Below, one piece after another: positions 1 through 6,499 of a stretch of 10,674 nt of DNA (the stretch's first letter is position 1; each line of letters opens with the position of its first letter). The notes under the pieces were generated by a model. That model made no database searches and was not told where the DNA came from. It was given only the letters and a program-made list of their open reading frames with translations. The position numbers and the translations under genes were made by a program. Source of the stretch: Pseudomonadota bacterium. GTDB taxonomy: Bacteria; Pseudomonadota; Alphaproteobacteria; Rhizobiales; Beijerinckiaceae. Location: contig JAFAAP010000179.1 in the NCBI GenBank assembly GCA_023426505.1, forward strand, positions 1-10,674, written 5' to 3'.

Positions 1-693
1 GAGATCGACCTCGCCAACGATCTGTGCGCGCGCATGAAGGTGAAGTGCGAGATCGTGGCCCAGGACTGGGACGGCATCATCCCGGCCCTGAACGCCAAGA
101 AGTACGACGCCATCATGGCCGGCATGAACATCACCGACAAGCGCCTGGAGGTGATCAACTTCTCGCTGCCTTACGCGGCCACCCCGCACGGCTGGGGCGT
201 CATGAAGGACTCCGCTCTCGCGAAGCTGCCGGGCACCGGCACGGTGGTGAGCTTCGAGAAGGACCCCGAGGGCGCCAAGAAGGCGATCGAGGCCTGGAAG
301 CCGATGCTCAAGGGCAAGACCGTCGGCGTGCAGACCTCCACCGTGAACTCGCAGTTCGTGGAAAAGTACCTCAAGGACGTGGTCGAGATCCGCGAATACA
401 AGACGACCGAACAGCATGACCTCGATCTGACCGCCGGCCGCGTCGACGCGATCTTCGCCGGCTACGGCGCCCTGAAGGCGACGCAGGAAAAGCCCGAGTT
501 CAAGGATATGGTCATCGCCGGCACCGGCATGCGCGGCGACGTGCTGGGACGCGGCGTCGCGGTCGGCATGCGCAAGGACGACGCCGAGCTGAAGAAGGCT
601 TTCGACGAGGCCATCCAGGCGGCCACGAAGGACGGCACGATCAAGAAGCTGTCCGAGAAGTGGTTCAAGATCGACGTCACGCCCCAAGCCTGA
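1..693 (+). CDS. Amino-acid ABC transporter substrate-binding protein (family 3), 5' partial
   Basis: The gene is open at the left edge, so signal peptide and N-terminus are missing and 230 residues are visible. The protein would be periplasmic and deliver a polar or basic amino acid (or opine-like compound) to the permeases encoded downstream. Family hallmarks are the opening EIDLANDLC, then DWDGIIPAL, AGMNITDKR (visible residues 40-48, whose Arg48 is the usual ligand-carboxylate contact), LKGKTVGVQ (103-111) and DLTAGRVDAIF (142-152). The C-terminal AFDEAIQAATKDGTIKKLSEKWF is typical of HisJ/ArgT-like proteins. Compared with HisJ as I remember it, about 24 extra residues lie between the hinge strand and LKGKTVGV. 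The SSLSITEKR stretch of HisJ reads AGMNITDKR here, so the substrate should not be copied from HisJ. Family assignment is secure; substrate is unknown. Confidence 0.93.
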   Translation, partial: EIDLANDLCARMKVKCEIVAQDWDGIIPALNAKKYDAIMAGMNITDKRLEVINFSLPYAATPHGWGVMKDSALAKLPGTGTVVSFEKDPEGAKKAIEAWKPMLKGKTVGVQTSTVNSQFVEKYLKDVVEIREYKTTEQHDLDLTAGRVDAIFAGYGALKATQEKPEFKDMVIAGTGMRGDVLGRGVAVGMRKDDAELKKAFDEAIQAATKDGTIKKLSEKWFKIDVTPQA

Positions 694-715
694 CGTAAGC
701 GCATTTCGGTCTGCA

Positions 716-743
716 TCCCGGGCCCGTTTGGTCGGGCTCGGGA
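716..743 (+). promoter_or_regulatory. Strong intercistronic stem-loop between binding-protein and permease genes
   Basis: The arm at 716-726 (TCCCGGGCCCG) pairs with 733-743 (CGGGCTCGGGA) over 11 base pairs. One pair is a G-U wobble (721/738), and the loop is six bases, TTTGGT. No T-run follows, so this is not a canonical intrinsic terminator. Its position 22 bases after the binding-protein stop and about 90 before the permease start suits a 3'-end protecting or partly attenuating hairpin. Such a hairpin would favour the upstream binding-protein message. The structure is seen directly; the role is inferred. Confidence 0.6.
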
Positions 744-832
744 CTATGATCCGATACGCGACAGCCCGAATGTAAGGTGCGATCTCGCCCCGGCCTGCCG
801 CTGGAGGGAGACATTTTCAGGAAAGTGACAGC

Positions 833-1555
833 GTGCAGCAGCTGAGCTATTTCGAGCTCGTCGGCTTCGGCCCCAACGGATGGGGTTGGGCGCTCCTGAC
901 CGCCGCCGGGATGACCATTGCGGTCGCCATCTGCGGCTTCCTCGTCGGTTCCGTCGTCGGAACCTTCGTGGCCTGGGCCAAGGTCGGCGGCAACCTGATC
1001 GTCCGCAGCATTGCCGACGGCTACACCACCATCCTTCGCGGCATCCCGGACCTGCTCGTCATCTATCTCTTCTATTTCGGCGGCAGTGCGGCCCTCAGCG
1101 CTATCGGCAGCCTGTTCGGAGCCGAAGGCTTCATCGGGGTGCCGGCTTTCGTGACGGGCGCCCTTGCGATCGGCATCATCTCCGGAGCCTACCAGGCGGA
1201 GGTGTTCCGCGGCGCGTATCAGGTCGTCAACCGCGGCGAAATCGAAGCGGCCCGGTCGGTCGGCATGCACCGCTGGCTCATGTTCCGCCGCATCATCGCT
1301 CCGCAGGTGCTGCGCTACGCCATTCCGGGCCTCGGCAACACCTGGCAGCTGGTCCTGAAGGAATCGGCCCTCATCTCCGTTACCGGCCTCGTCGAGCTGC
1401 TGCGGCAATCGCACATCGCGGCAGGGTCCACCCGCCGTCCGTTCGACTTCTATCTCACGGCGGCGGTTCTCTATCTCCTGATCACCTGGGTTTCGACCTA
1501 CCTGTTCCAGCGTGCCGAAACGCATTCCATGCGCGGCATCCGGAGGGCGTCCTGA
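833..1555 (+). CDS. Polar amino-acid ABC transporter permease (HisQ/GlnP type)
   Basis: Inner-membrane subunit of 240 residues, one of two halves of the transport channel. It shows several hydrophobic helices (about 21-48, 70-92, 103-121, 165-190 and 207-226). The HisM-type segment is RGIPDLLVIYLFYFG (69-83), and the cytoplasmic EAA loop runs from E138 through EAARSVGMHRWLMFRR, the docking site for the ATPase. GTG at 833 is chosen as the start: AGGAA at 819-823 lies nine bases upstream and the protein begins right before the first conserved segment. The stop overlaps the next start by one base (TGATG at 1553-1557), showing translational coupling to the partner permease. Length matches the family norm of 220-240 residues. 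Confidence 0.93.
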   Translation: MQQLSYFELVGFGPNGWGWALLTAAGMTIAVAICGFLVGSVVGTFVAWAKVGGNLIVRSIADGYTTILRGIPDLLVIYLFYFGGSAALSAIGSLFGAEGFIGVPAFVTGALAIGIISGAYQAEVFRGAYQVVNRGEIEAARSVGMHRWLMFRRIIAPQVLRYAIPGLGNTWQLVLKESALISVTGLVELLRQSHIAAGSTRRPFDFYLTAAVLYLLITWVSTYLFQRAETHSMRGIRRAS

Positions 1556-2280
1556 TGGACTTCACCTTCATGAAGGACACCTTCGTCAGCCTCATGAGCG
1601 GCGTGCCGCTCACGCTGAACCTGGCGTTCACGTCCGTCGCCTTCGGTGCGGTGTTCGCGATGATCCTCGCGCTCATGCGCATGTCGGGTCTGCGCGTGGT
1701 CGATGCGATCGCGCAGGCCTATGTCTTCGTGTTCCGCGGCACGCCGCTGCTCGTGCAGATCTTCCTGATCTACTACGGCCTCGGGCAGTTCCGCCCGACC
1801 CTTCAGGAATGGGGGCTCTGGAGCTTCTTCCGTGAGCCCTATTGGTGCGCCGTCCTCGCCCTCACGCTGAACACGGCGGCCTATGCCAGCGAGATCATCC
1901 GCGGCGGCCTGCAGTCGGTGCCGCACCAGCAGGTCGAGGCCGCGCGAGCCTGCGGCATGTCAGGCTTCCTGCTCTTTAGGCGCATCATCTTCCCGATCGC
2001 CGTGCGCCAAGCCCTGCCGGCCTACGGCAGCGAGATCATCCTGATGGTGAAGGCGACGTCGCTGGCCTCCATCATCACCATGATGGAGGTCACGGGCATT
2101 GCCGCGAAGCTGATCTCCCAGACCTTCCGGGCCGTGGAGGTCTTCATCGTGGCCGGCCTGATCTACCTGATCATCAACTTCATCATTACCCGCATCATCA
2201 TGGCGATCGAATGGTGGCTGTCGCCCCATCTGCGCCGCCCGCCGGCCGTAGAGCCGCGCCTGGAGGCCGCCCATGTCTAA
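1555..2280 (+). CDS. Polar amino-acid ABC transporter permease (HisM/GlnP type)
   Basis: Second inner-membrane half of the importer, 241 residues. The start is ATG 1555, which follows GGAGGG at 1542-1547 with seven bases between; the open frame continues upstream but overlaps the first permease gene, so longer versions are rejected. Hydrophobic helices lie at about 16-42, 55-78, 97-113 and 195-220. RGTPLLVQIFLIYYGLG (61-77) is the family signature. The EAA loop begins at V127-E128-A129-A130 and reads on through ARACGMSGFLLFRR. The gene overlaps the ATPase gene by eight bases. The paired permeases imply a heterodimeric channel, as in histidine, octopine and nopaline importers. Confidence 0.94.
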   Translation: MDFTFMKDTFVSLMSGVPLTLNLAFTSVAFGAVFAMILALMRMSGLRVVDAIAQAYVFVFRGTPLLVQIFLIYYGLGQFRPTLQEWGLWSFFREPYWCAVLALTLNTAAYASEIIRGGLQSVPHQQVEAARACGMSGFLLFRRIIFPIAVRQALPAYGSEIILMVKATSLASIITMMEVTGIAAKLISQTFRAVEVFIVAGLIYLIINFIITRIIMAIEWWLSPHLRRPPAVEPRLEAAHV

Positions 2281-3064
2281 CGGAGTCACTCCCTTGCCGA
2301 CCGAAAACGCCGCCGTCTCGATCCACAATCTCCGCAAGAGCTTCGGGTCGCTGGAGGTTCTCAAGGGCGTGTCGCTGAGCGCGAAGGAAGGCGACGTGAT
2401 CTCGATCCTCGGCGCGTCCGGATCAGGCAAGTCGACGATGCTCCGCTGCATCAACATGCTGGAGGTGCCTGATTCCGGCGACATCCAGATCGGCGGGGAG
2501 ACCATCACGCTGAAGAAGGGACGGCGCGGCATGGAACCCGCCGACCAGCGGCAGGTGGACCGCATCCGCTCGCGCGTCGCCATGGTGTTCCAGAGCTTCA
2601 ACCTCTGGTCCCACATGACGATCCTTGAGAACGTGATCGAAGCCCCCGTTCATGTGCAGAAGCGCCCCAAGGCCGAATGCATCGCGGAGGCCGAGGAGCT
2701 GCTGGCAAAGGTCGGCATCGTCGACAAGCGCAACCAGTATCCGTCCCACCTCTCGGGCGGTCAGCAGCAGCGCGCGGCCATCGCGCGGGCGCTCGCCATG
2801 CACCCCAAGGTCATGCTGTTCGATGAGCCGACCTCGGCGCTCGATCCGGAATTGGTCGGAGAGGTGCTGCGCGTCATGCGCTCGCTCGCCGAGGAAGGCC
2901 GCACCATGCTGGTGGTGACGCACGAGATGGGGTTCGCCCGCGACGTGTCCAACCGCGTGGTTTTCCTTCACAAGGGCGTGGTGGAAGAGGAAGGCCGCCC
3001 CAACGAGGTGTTCGGCGCCCCGAAATCGGAGCGCTTCAAGCAGTTCATCTCAAGCCATCGATAG
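2273..3064 (+). CDS. Amino-acid ABC transporter ATP-binding protein (HisP/GlnQ type)
   Basis: Cytoplasmic ATPase of 263 residues that powers the importer. All ABC motifs are present: Walker A GASGSGKST (47-55), Q-loop Gln107 in VFQSFNLW, signature LSGGQQQR (160-167), Walker B VMLFDEP (180-186), D-loop SALD (188-191) and switch His217 in THEMGFA. The insertion between Walker A and the Q-loop (about 80-100, with KKGRRGMEPADQRQ) and the LWSHMTILENV segment are typical of HisP/OccP-like proteins. ATG 2273 lies inside the end of the permease gene, preceded by a GGAGG-like site at 2262-2266, so it is the last gene of a coupled trio. It ends five bases from the convergent minus-strand gene. Confidence 0.96.
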   Translation: MSNGVTPLPTENAAVSIHNLRKSFGSLEVLKGVSLSAKEGDVISILGASGSGKSTMLRCINMLEVPDSGDIQIGGETITLKKGRRGMEPADQRQVDRIRSRVAMVFQSFNLWSHMTILENVIEAPVHVQKRPKAECIAEAEELLAKVGIVDKRNQYPSHLSGGQQQRAAIARALAMHPKVMLFDEPTSALDPELVGEVLRVMRSLAEEGRTMLVVTHEMGFARDVSNRVVFLHKGVVEEEGRPNEVFGAPKSERFKQFISSHR

Positions 3065-3078
3065 GGCGCTCAGCGCCT
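3064..3078. terminator. Possible bidirectional terminator hairpin between convergent genes
   Basis: GGCGC (3065-3069) pairs with GCGCC (3073-3077) around the three-base loop TCA, and a G-T pair (3064/3078) extends it. It overlaps the TAG of the ATPase gene and has the minus-strand TGA exactly in its loop. No clear T-run follows on either strand, so termination strength is doubtful. The tail-to-tail gene arrangement is the main support. Confidence 0.35.
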
Positions 3079-3450
3079 CTCGAGCCGGCGCATCGGCTCT
3101 CCGGGACGGGGCGCAAAGCCGCCCTGCTCGCCATTGCGGCGGTGAGCCTCCCATTCGATCGGGCGGATTTCGGGCCGCGACCGGCCAAGGAAGAAGCCGA
3201 TGATCGCCGGCACCGCCAGGATCAAGAGGGAGATGGCGGCCCAGACGACGATGATGGCGGCAAGCCCCAAGCTTCGCAGGACCGAAAGCGCCCACGACAG
3301 CCACTCGACCGTCTCCGGATGATTGGTCACCACGTCCGCATTACGAACGGCGACGTCGCCGAACAGATCGAAGAGACCATAGGCGCCCCAGGCGAAGAGC
3401 GACCAGACGGCGACCGCAACCCACGCCAAGATCCAGAGGAGCCGCCGCAT
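3070..3450 (-). CDS. Small two-helix membrane protein of unknown function
   Basis: A 126-residue protein that I do not recognise as a named family. Two hydrophobic segments are clear: residues 4-27 (tryptophan-rich, starting LLWILAWVAVAVWSL) and 62-88 (GLAAIIVVWAAISLLILAV). The stretch of about 35 residues between them carries several acidic residues, and the C-terminal tail (89-126) is arginine- and proline-rich. An inner-membrane location is likely. Its ATG (3448-3450) shares one base with the TAA of the DUF4112 gene upstream (TAATG arrangement on the minus strand). The two are thus translationally coupled and probably act together at the membrane. The long uninterrupted frame, coupling and hydrophobic pattern support a real gene. 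Confidence 0.75.
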   Translation of the reverse strand: MRRLLWILAWVAVAVWSLFAWGAYGLFDLFGDVAVRNADVVTNHPETVEWLSWALSVLRSLGLAAIIVVWAAISLLILAVPAIIGFFLGRSRPEIRPIEWEAHRRNGEQGGFAPRPGEPMRRLERR

Positions 3451-3893
3451 TAGCCGCGCTCCTCCACCCGCACGGCCGTGCCGTCGATCTCCCTCGGCCC
3501 GTGCTTCGGCATGCCGAGATGCTCGTGGATGATACGCAGGTTGCGCTGGTTCGCCTTGAAGAACACGTCGAACACGTCACCCGCGAAAGGGATTGCGCCG
3601 ATGGCGGTGTCCACGGCCACGTTGCCGACCATCCGGGCGATCTTCCAGCGCGGTAGCCCGAGCTGGCGCGCCTCCCAGATGATGTAGCTCGCCAAAGCCG
3701 CCGAGACGGCATCGCCGACGCCCGGTACGAGGCCGAGAACAGCGTCGAGTCCGACGCGCCTGTTCAGTCCCGGAATCAGAAACGCGCTGTCCAGGAGCTT
3801 TGCGAGCATAGTGACGCGGGCGATCGCATCCTCCCGGCGGGGACCGGCAGCCTTGATGGCATCGAAAGCAGCACCGTAAGCAGCGTTCATCAT
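3450..3893 (-). CDS. DUF4112 domain protein
   Basis: A 147-residue protein matching the DUF4112 family, whose function is unknown. The domain covers roughly residues 28-130 and includes LLDSAFLIPGL, RRVGLDAVLGLVPGVGD, the hydrophobic ALASYIIWEA segment, and DTAIGAIPFAGDVFDVFFKANQRN. Two halves carry the same pattern, D-x3-G-x2-P-x2-G-D, at 50-61 and 95-106, hinting at an internal duplication or hairpin-like membrane insertion. I place the start at ATG 3893 because AGGAGG lies just upstream. The next ATG at 3890 has better spacing from that site and may be the true start. A longer GTG start at 3908 would bury the ribosome site inside the gene. It is coupled to the small membrane-protein gene that follows. 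Confidence 0.88.
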   Translation of the reverse strand: MMNAAYGAAFDAIKAAGPRREDAIARVTMLAKLLDSAFLIPGLNRRVGLDAVLGLVPGVGDAVSAALASYIIWEARQLGLPRWKIARMVGNVAVDTAIGAIPFAGDVFDVFFKANQRNLRIIHEHLGMPKHGPREIDGTAVRVEERG

Positions 3894-4225
3894 TCTCCTC
3901 CTGGCCACTCGCGCGGCCCAACGGAGAAGATGTGTGTACGGGCGCCCCTGTGCGCAAGAGGATTAAAAATTATATAACGTAACATAGGTAATTTTTTGAA
4001 ATCGTTTATTTCGTGCTTGTTACGATGCAGAACAATCAAGCCCTTCGGATTTATCTCAAGCGAAATACTCCAATGTCCCAGTTGCCGACGAGCGACTTGA
4101 GCTTTAGTTCTCCGGCCTAGCTTAAGATGGAAACTGCCATCGACCGGCCAAGAACAGGCGAATGCCGTGTCGAGCGACCGCACCAGCGGCGTTCGATTAT
4201 GGGGGCTCATGACGGGGAGGACCCG
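3894..4225. promoter_or_regulatory. AT-rich divergent promoter region
   Basis: This 332-base gap between divergent genes holds no credible coding sequence. Bases about 3961-4025 are strikingly AT-rich against the GC-rich surroundings. A perfect TATAAT lies on the minus strand (3974-3969), about 75 bases before the DUF4112 start, with only a weak TTCAAA (4000-3995) at a long spacing. A 7-base inverted repeat, CGTAACA (3978-3984) and TGTTACG (4018-4024), brackets the tract and could be an operator. For the plus-strand peptidase gene I see no convincing -35/-10 pair. Confidence 0.5.
3969..3974 (-). promoter_or_regulatory. Candidate -10 box for the DUF4112 operon
   Basis: The minus strand reads TATAAT exactly, within GTTATATAATTTTT. 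The predicted transcription start would be near 3962, giving a leader of roughly 70 bases before the DUF4112 start codon. No good -35 box is found at 16-18 bases upstream, which is common in alphaproteobacteria. In an AT-rich patch a chance match is possible. Confidence 0.4.
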
Positions 4226-4774
4226 ATGAGCACCAATTCTCGATTCCGGCGAGCCATGTCGTTCATGCTCGCCACCAGCACCCTGACGATCAGCCTACCC
4301 ACTGCGAGAGCGAGGGCCGAGAGCAGCTGGGTGCCTCCGGCTCAATACGTGAACCTGCCCTCGCAGGAACGGATCTCCGACCCTGCCGCGACCGGCAGCC
4401 TTCCCGAGGCCGCCAAGCCGGTGTCTCGCGGACCGTCCGGGTTCTACGCCCATGTCGAGCAGGGCATCATCCTGCTTACGGACAGCGCACCGACGAAATG
4501 CCTTCCTGGCGACTTGCGCGACGTGGTTGCCGACGTCGCGGCCCGGTTCGGAGCCATCAGCGTGGAATCGACCCACCGAAACCGCAGCCGCAATTGGCGC
4601 GCTGGCGGTGCCCGCCAATCCCTTCACCTCTCCTGCCGGGCGATCGATTTCAGGGTCCGGGCCAGAGCCCGCGGTGTGATGGCTTATTTGCGCTCGCGTC
4701 CCGAGGTCGGCGGCCTTAAGGTCTACCGAAACGGCATCATCCATATCGACAATGGGGAGCGCCGGAGCTGGTAG
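4226..4774 (+). CDS. Exported M15-type zinc peptidase (YcbK/DUF882-like)
   Basis: A 182-residue secreted protein, probably a peptidoglycan peptidase or amidase-like enzyme of the periplasm. Residues 1-31 form a signal peptide: basic start NSRFRRA, hydrophobic core MSFMLATSTLTISL, cleavage likely after ARA. The catalytic domain is about 70-182. The zinc-binding pattern S-x-H-x5-A-x-D appears as SLHLSCRAIDF with His134 and Asp141, and the third ligand is His173 in IIHIDNGERRSW. STHRNRSRNWRAGGARQ matches the substrate-loop part of the family. Cys92 and Cys137 are the only cysteines and may form a disulfide. ATG 4226 follows GGGGAGG (4214-4220) at five bases. An upstream in-frame ATG at 4127 would put about 33 charged residues before the signal peptide and is rejected. 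Confidence 0.82.
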   Translation: MSTNSRFRRAMSFMLATSTLTISLPTARARAESSWVPPAQYVNLPSQERISDPAATGSLPEAAKPVSRGPSGFYAHVEQGIILLTDSAPTKCLPGDLRDVVADVAARFGAISVESTHRNRSRNWRAGGARQSLHLSCRAIDFRVRARARGVMAYLRSRPEVGGLKVYRNGIIHIDNGERRSW

Positions 4775-4789
4775 GGATCCCGGAGCCGC

Positions 4790-6499
4790 ATGACGAGACA
4801 GCCTGACGCCCAGACGCTTGCCACCCGCATCGCCCAAGGCCGAGGGGCCGCCCAGGCCGATCTCGTCATCTCGGACGTCCGATTGTTCGACCTGGTGACG
4901 GGCGCGCTGACGCACACCGACATCGCCATCAGCGGCGATACCATCGTCGGCACCTATGGCCGTTATCGAGGCGCCCATACCATCGACGGCCGCGGGCGAA
5001 TCGCCGTTCCGGGCTTTGTCGACACCCATCTCCATGTGGAATCGTCCCTCGTCACGCCGCTCGAGTTCGACCGCTGCGTGCTGCCGCATGGCGTGACGAC
5101 GGCGATCTGCGATCCGCACGAGATGGCGAACGTCATCGGCACGGCTGCCTTCGACTACTTCCTGGCCTGTGCGGAGCACACGATCATGGACCTGCGCGTG
5201 CAGCTCTCGAGCTGCGTGCCAGCGACCCATCTCGAGACGTCCGGCGCTCGCATCGAGGCGGCGGACCTCGTGCCCTATCGGGATCATCCGAAGGTCATCG
5301 GCCTTGCGGAATTCATGAACTTCCCGGGAGTGCTCGCCGCCGACCCCTCATGTCTCGCGAAGATCGAGGCCTTTGCGGCGCGTCATGTGGACGGACACGC
5401 GCCCCTGGTGCGCGGGCTCGATCTCAACGGCTACCTGGCCGCCGGCATCCGAACCGACCATGAGACGACGACAGCCGATGAAGCCCTGGAGAAGATCCGG
5501 AAGGGCATGACGGTGCTGATCCGTGAGGGTTCGGTGTCGAAGGACCTCCACGCCCTGGCGCCGCTTCTGTCGATCCAGACCTCGCCCTTCCTGGCGCTGT
5601 GCACCGACGACCGCAATCCGCTCGATATCGCCGAAGAGGGCCATCTCGACTTCATGATCCGCACGCTGATCGGCCTCGGCTGCGAACCGGTGGCCGCCTA
5701 TCGCGCCGCATCCCTCACCGCCGCGCAAGCCTTCGGCTTGAGGGACCGAGGCATGATCGCGCCGGGCAAACGCGCCGACATCGTTCTGCTCGACGACCTG
5801 GAGTCCTGCACCGTCTCTGACGTGATCTCCGGCGGGCGGCTAGTCGACGAAGCACTCTTCCAGACGCGCGGCTCCGTGGCACCTGTCGGGCTGAACAGCG
5901 TGAAGACGCAAGCCGTTTCTGCCGGCCAGTTCCGTATTGCGGCGTCATCGGCGCAGGCGAAGGTGATCGGCGTGATTCCAGGAAAGATCATCACGGAACG
6001 CCTGGACCTTATTTTGCCTTCTCGTGACGGCGTGCAGCAGGTCGATCTATCCCAGGACGTTGTGAAGGTCGCGGTCGTCGCCCGCCACGGGATCAATCAC
6101 AACATCGGCCTCGGCTTCGTGAAGGGCTTCGGCCTGAGGCGCGGCGCCATCGCGTCGTCCGTCGGCCATGACAGCCACAACATCTGCGTCGTCGGCGCCG
6201 ACGATGCGGACATGGCAACGGCCGTGAACCGGCTGCGCGAGATCCAGGGCGGCTTTGTGGTGGTCTCCGACGGAGCGGTTCGCGCCGAGCTGGCGCTGCC
6301 GATTGCGGGCCTCATGAGCGACAAGACCTATGAGCAGGTGCGCGATGCGCTCTACCCTCTCCGCTCTGCCGCCAAGGCTCTCGGCGTGACCCTGCCTGAG
6401 CCCTTCCTCCAGGTTGCCTTCCTGCCGCTCCCCGTCATTCCGCATCTCAAGATCACCGATTTCGGACTTGTGGACGTGGACAGGATGGAGCTGGCATGA
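4790..6499 (+). CDS. ade: Adenine deaminase
   Basis: Cytoplasmic amidohydrolase of 569 residues converting adenine to hypoxanthine and ammonia (EC 3.5.4.2) in purine salvage. The metal centre motif is VDTHLHVESS (77-86, His80 and His82), followed by the adenine deaminase-specific ICDPHEMANV (107-115). His203, His224 in RTDHETTT, IREGSVSKDL (244-253) and CTDDRNP (271-277) complete the barrel. The C-terminal adenine deaminase domain carries GHDSHN (459-464) and HGINHNIGLGF. Length agrees with the 560-600 residues of bacterial Ade. ATG 4790 has GGAG at 4782-4785 and lies 15 bases after the peptidase gene. Its stop overlaps the following hydrolase start. Purine release is its expected role; no purine transporter is visible here. 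Confidence 0.94.
   Translation: MTRQPDAQTLATRIAQGRGAAQADLVISDVRLFDLVTGALTHTDIAISGDTIVGTYGRYRGAHTIDGRGRIAVPGFVDTHLHVESSLVTPLEFDRCVLPHGVTTAICDPHEMANVIGTAAFDYFLACAEHTIMDLRVQLSSCVPATHLETSGARIEAADLVPYRDHPKVIGLAEFMNFPGVLAADPSCLAKIEAFAARHVDGHAPLVRGLDLNGYLAAGIRTDHETTTADEALEKIRKGMTVLIREGSVSKDLHALAPLLSIQTSPFLALCTDDRNPLDIAEEGHLDFMIRTLIGLGCEPVAAYRAASLTAAQAFGLRDRGMIAPGKRADIVLLDDLESCTVSDVISGGRLVDEALFQTRGSVAPVGLNSVKTQAVSAGQFRIAASSAQAKVIGVIPGKIITERLDLILPSRDGVQQVDLSQDVVKVAVVARHGINHNIGLGFVKGFGLRRGAIASSVGHDSHNICVVGADDADMATAVNRLREIQGGFVVVSDGAVRAELALPIAGLMSDKTYEQVRDALYPLRSAAKALGVTLPEPFLQVAFLPLPVIPHLKITDFGLVDVDRMELA

Noticed and set aside
677..1525. Long minus-strand open frame of 282 codons opposite the first permease
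   Set aside because: It is the complement of a well-supported permease gene; its composition is rich in Arg, Asp and Glu without motifs, as expected for a GC-rich shadow.
880..1554. Extended N-terminus for the second permease
   Set aside because: The upstream part is an out-of-frame reading of the first permease; the permease signature begins after ATG 1555, which has GGAGGG before it.
3890..4210. Minus-strand open frame of 106 codons across the divergent gap
   Set aside because: It runs through the AT-rich promoter tract, overlaps the DUF4112 start, has no ribosome site and resembles no family.
4127..4225. Upstream ATG extension of the M15-type peptidase
   Set aside because: It would place about 33 charged residues before a clear signal peptide; ATG 4226 has a good ribosome site.
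4295..5287. Minus-strand open frame of 330 codons opposite the peptidase and ade genes
   Set aside because: It spans two real plus-strand genes and shows no recognisable domain.
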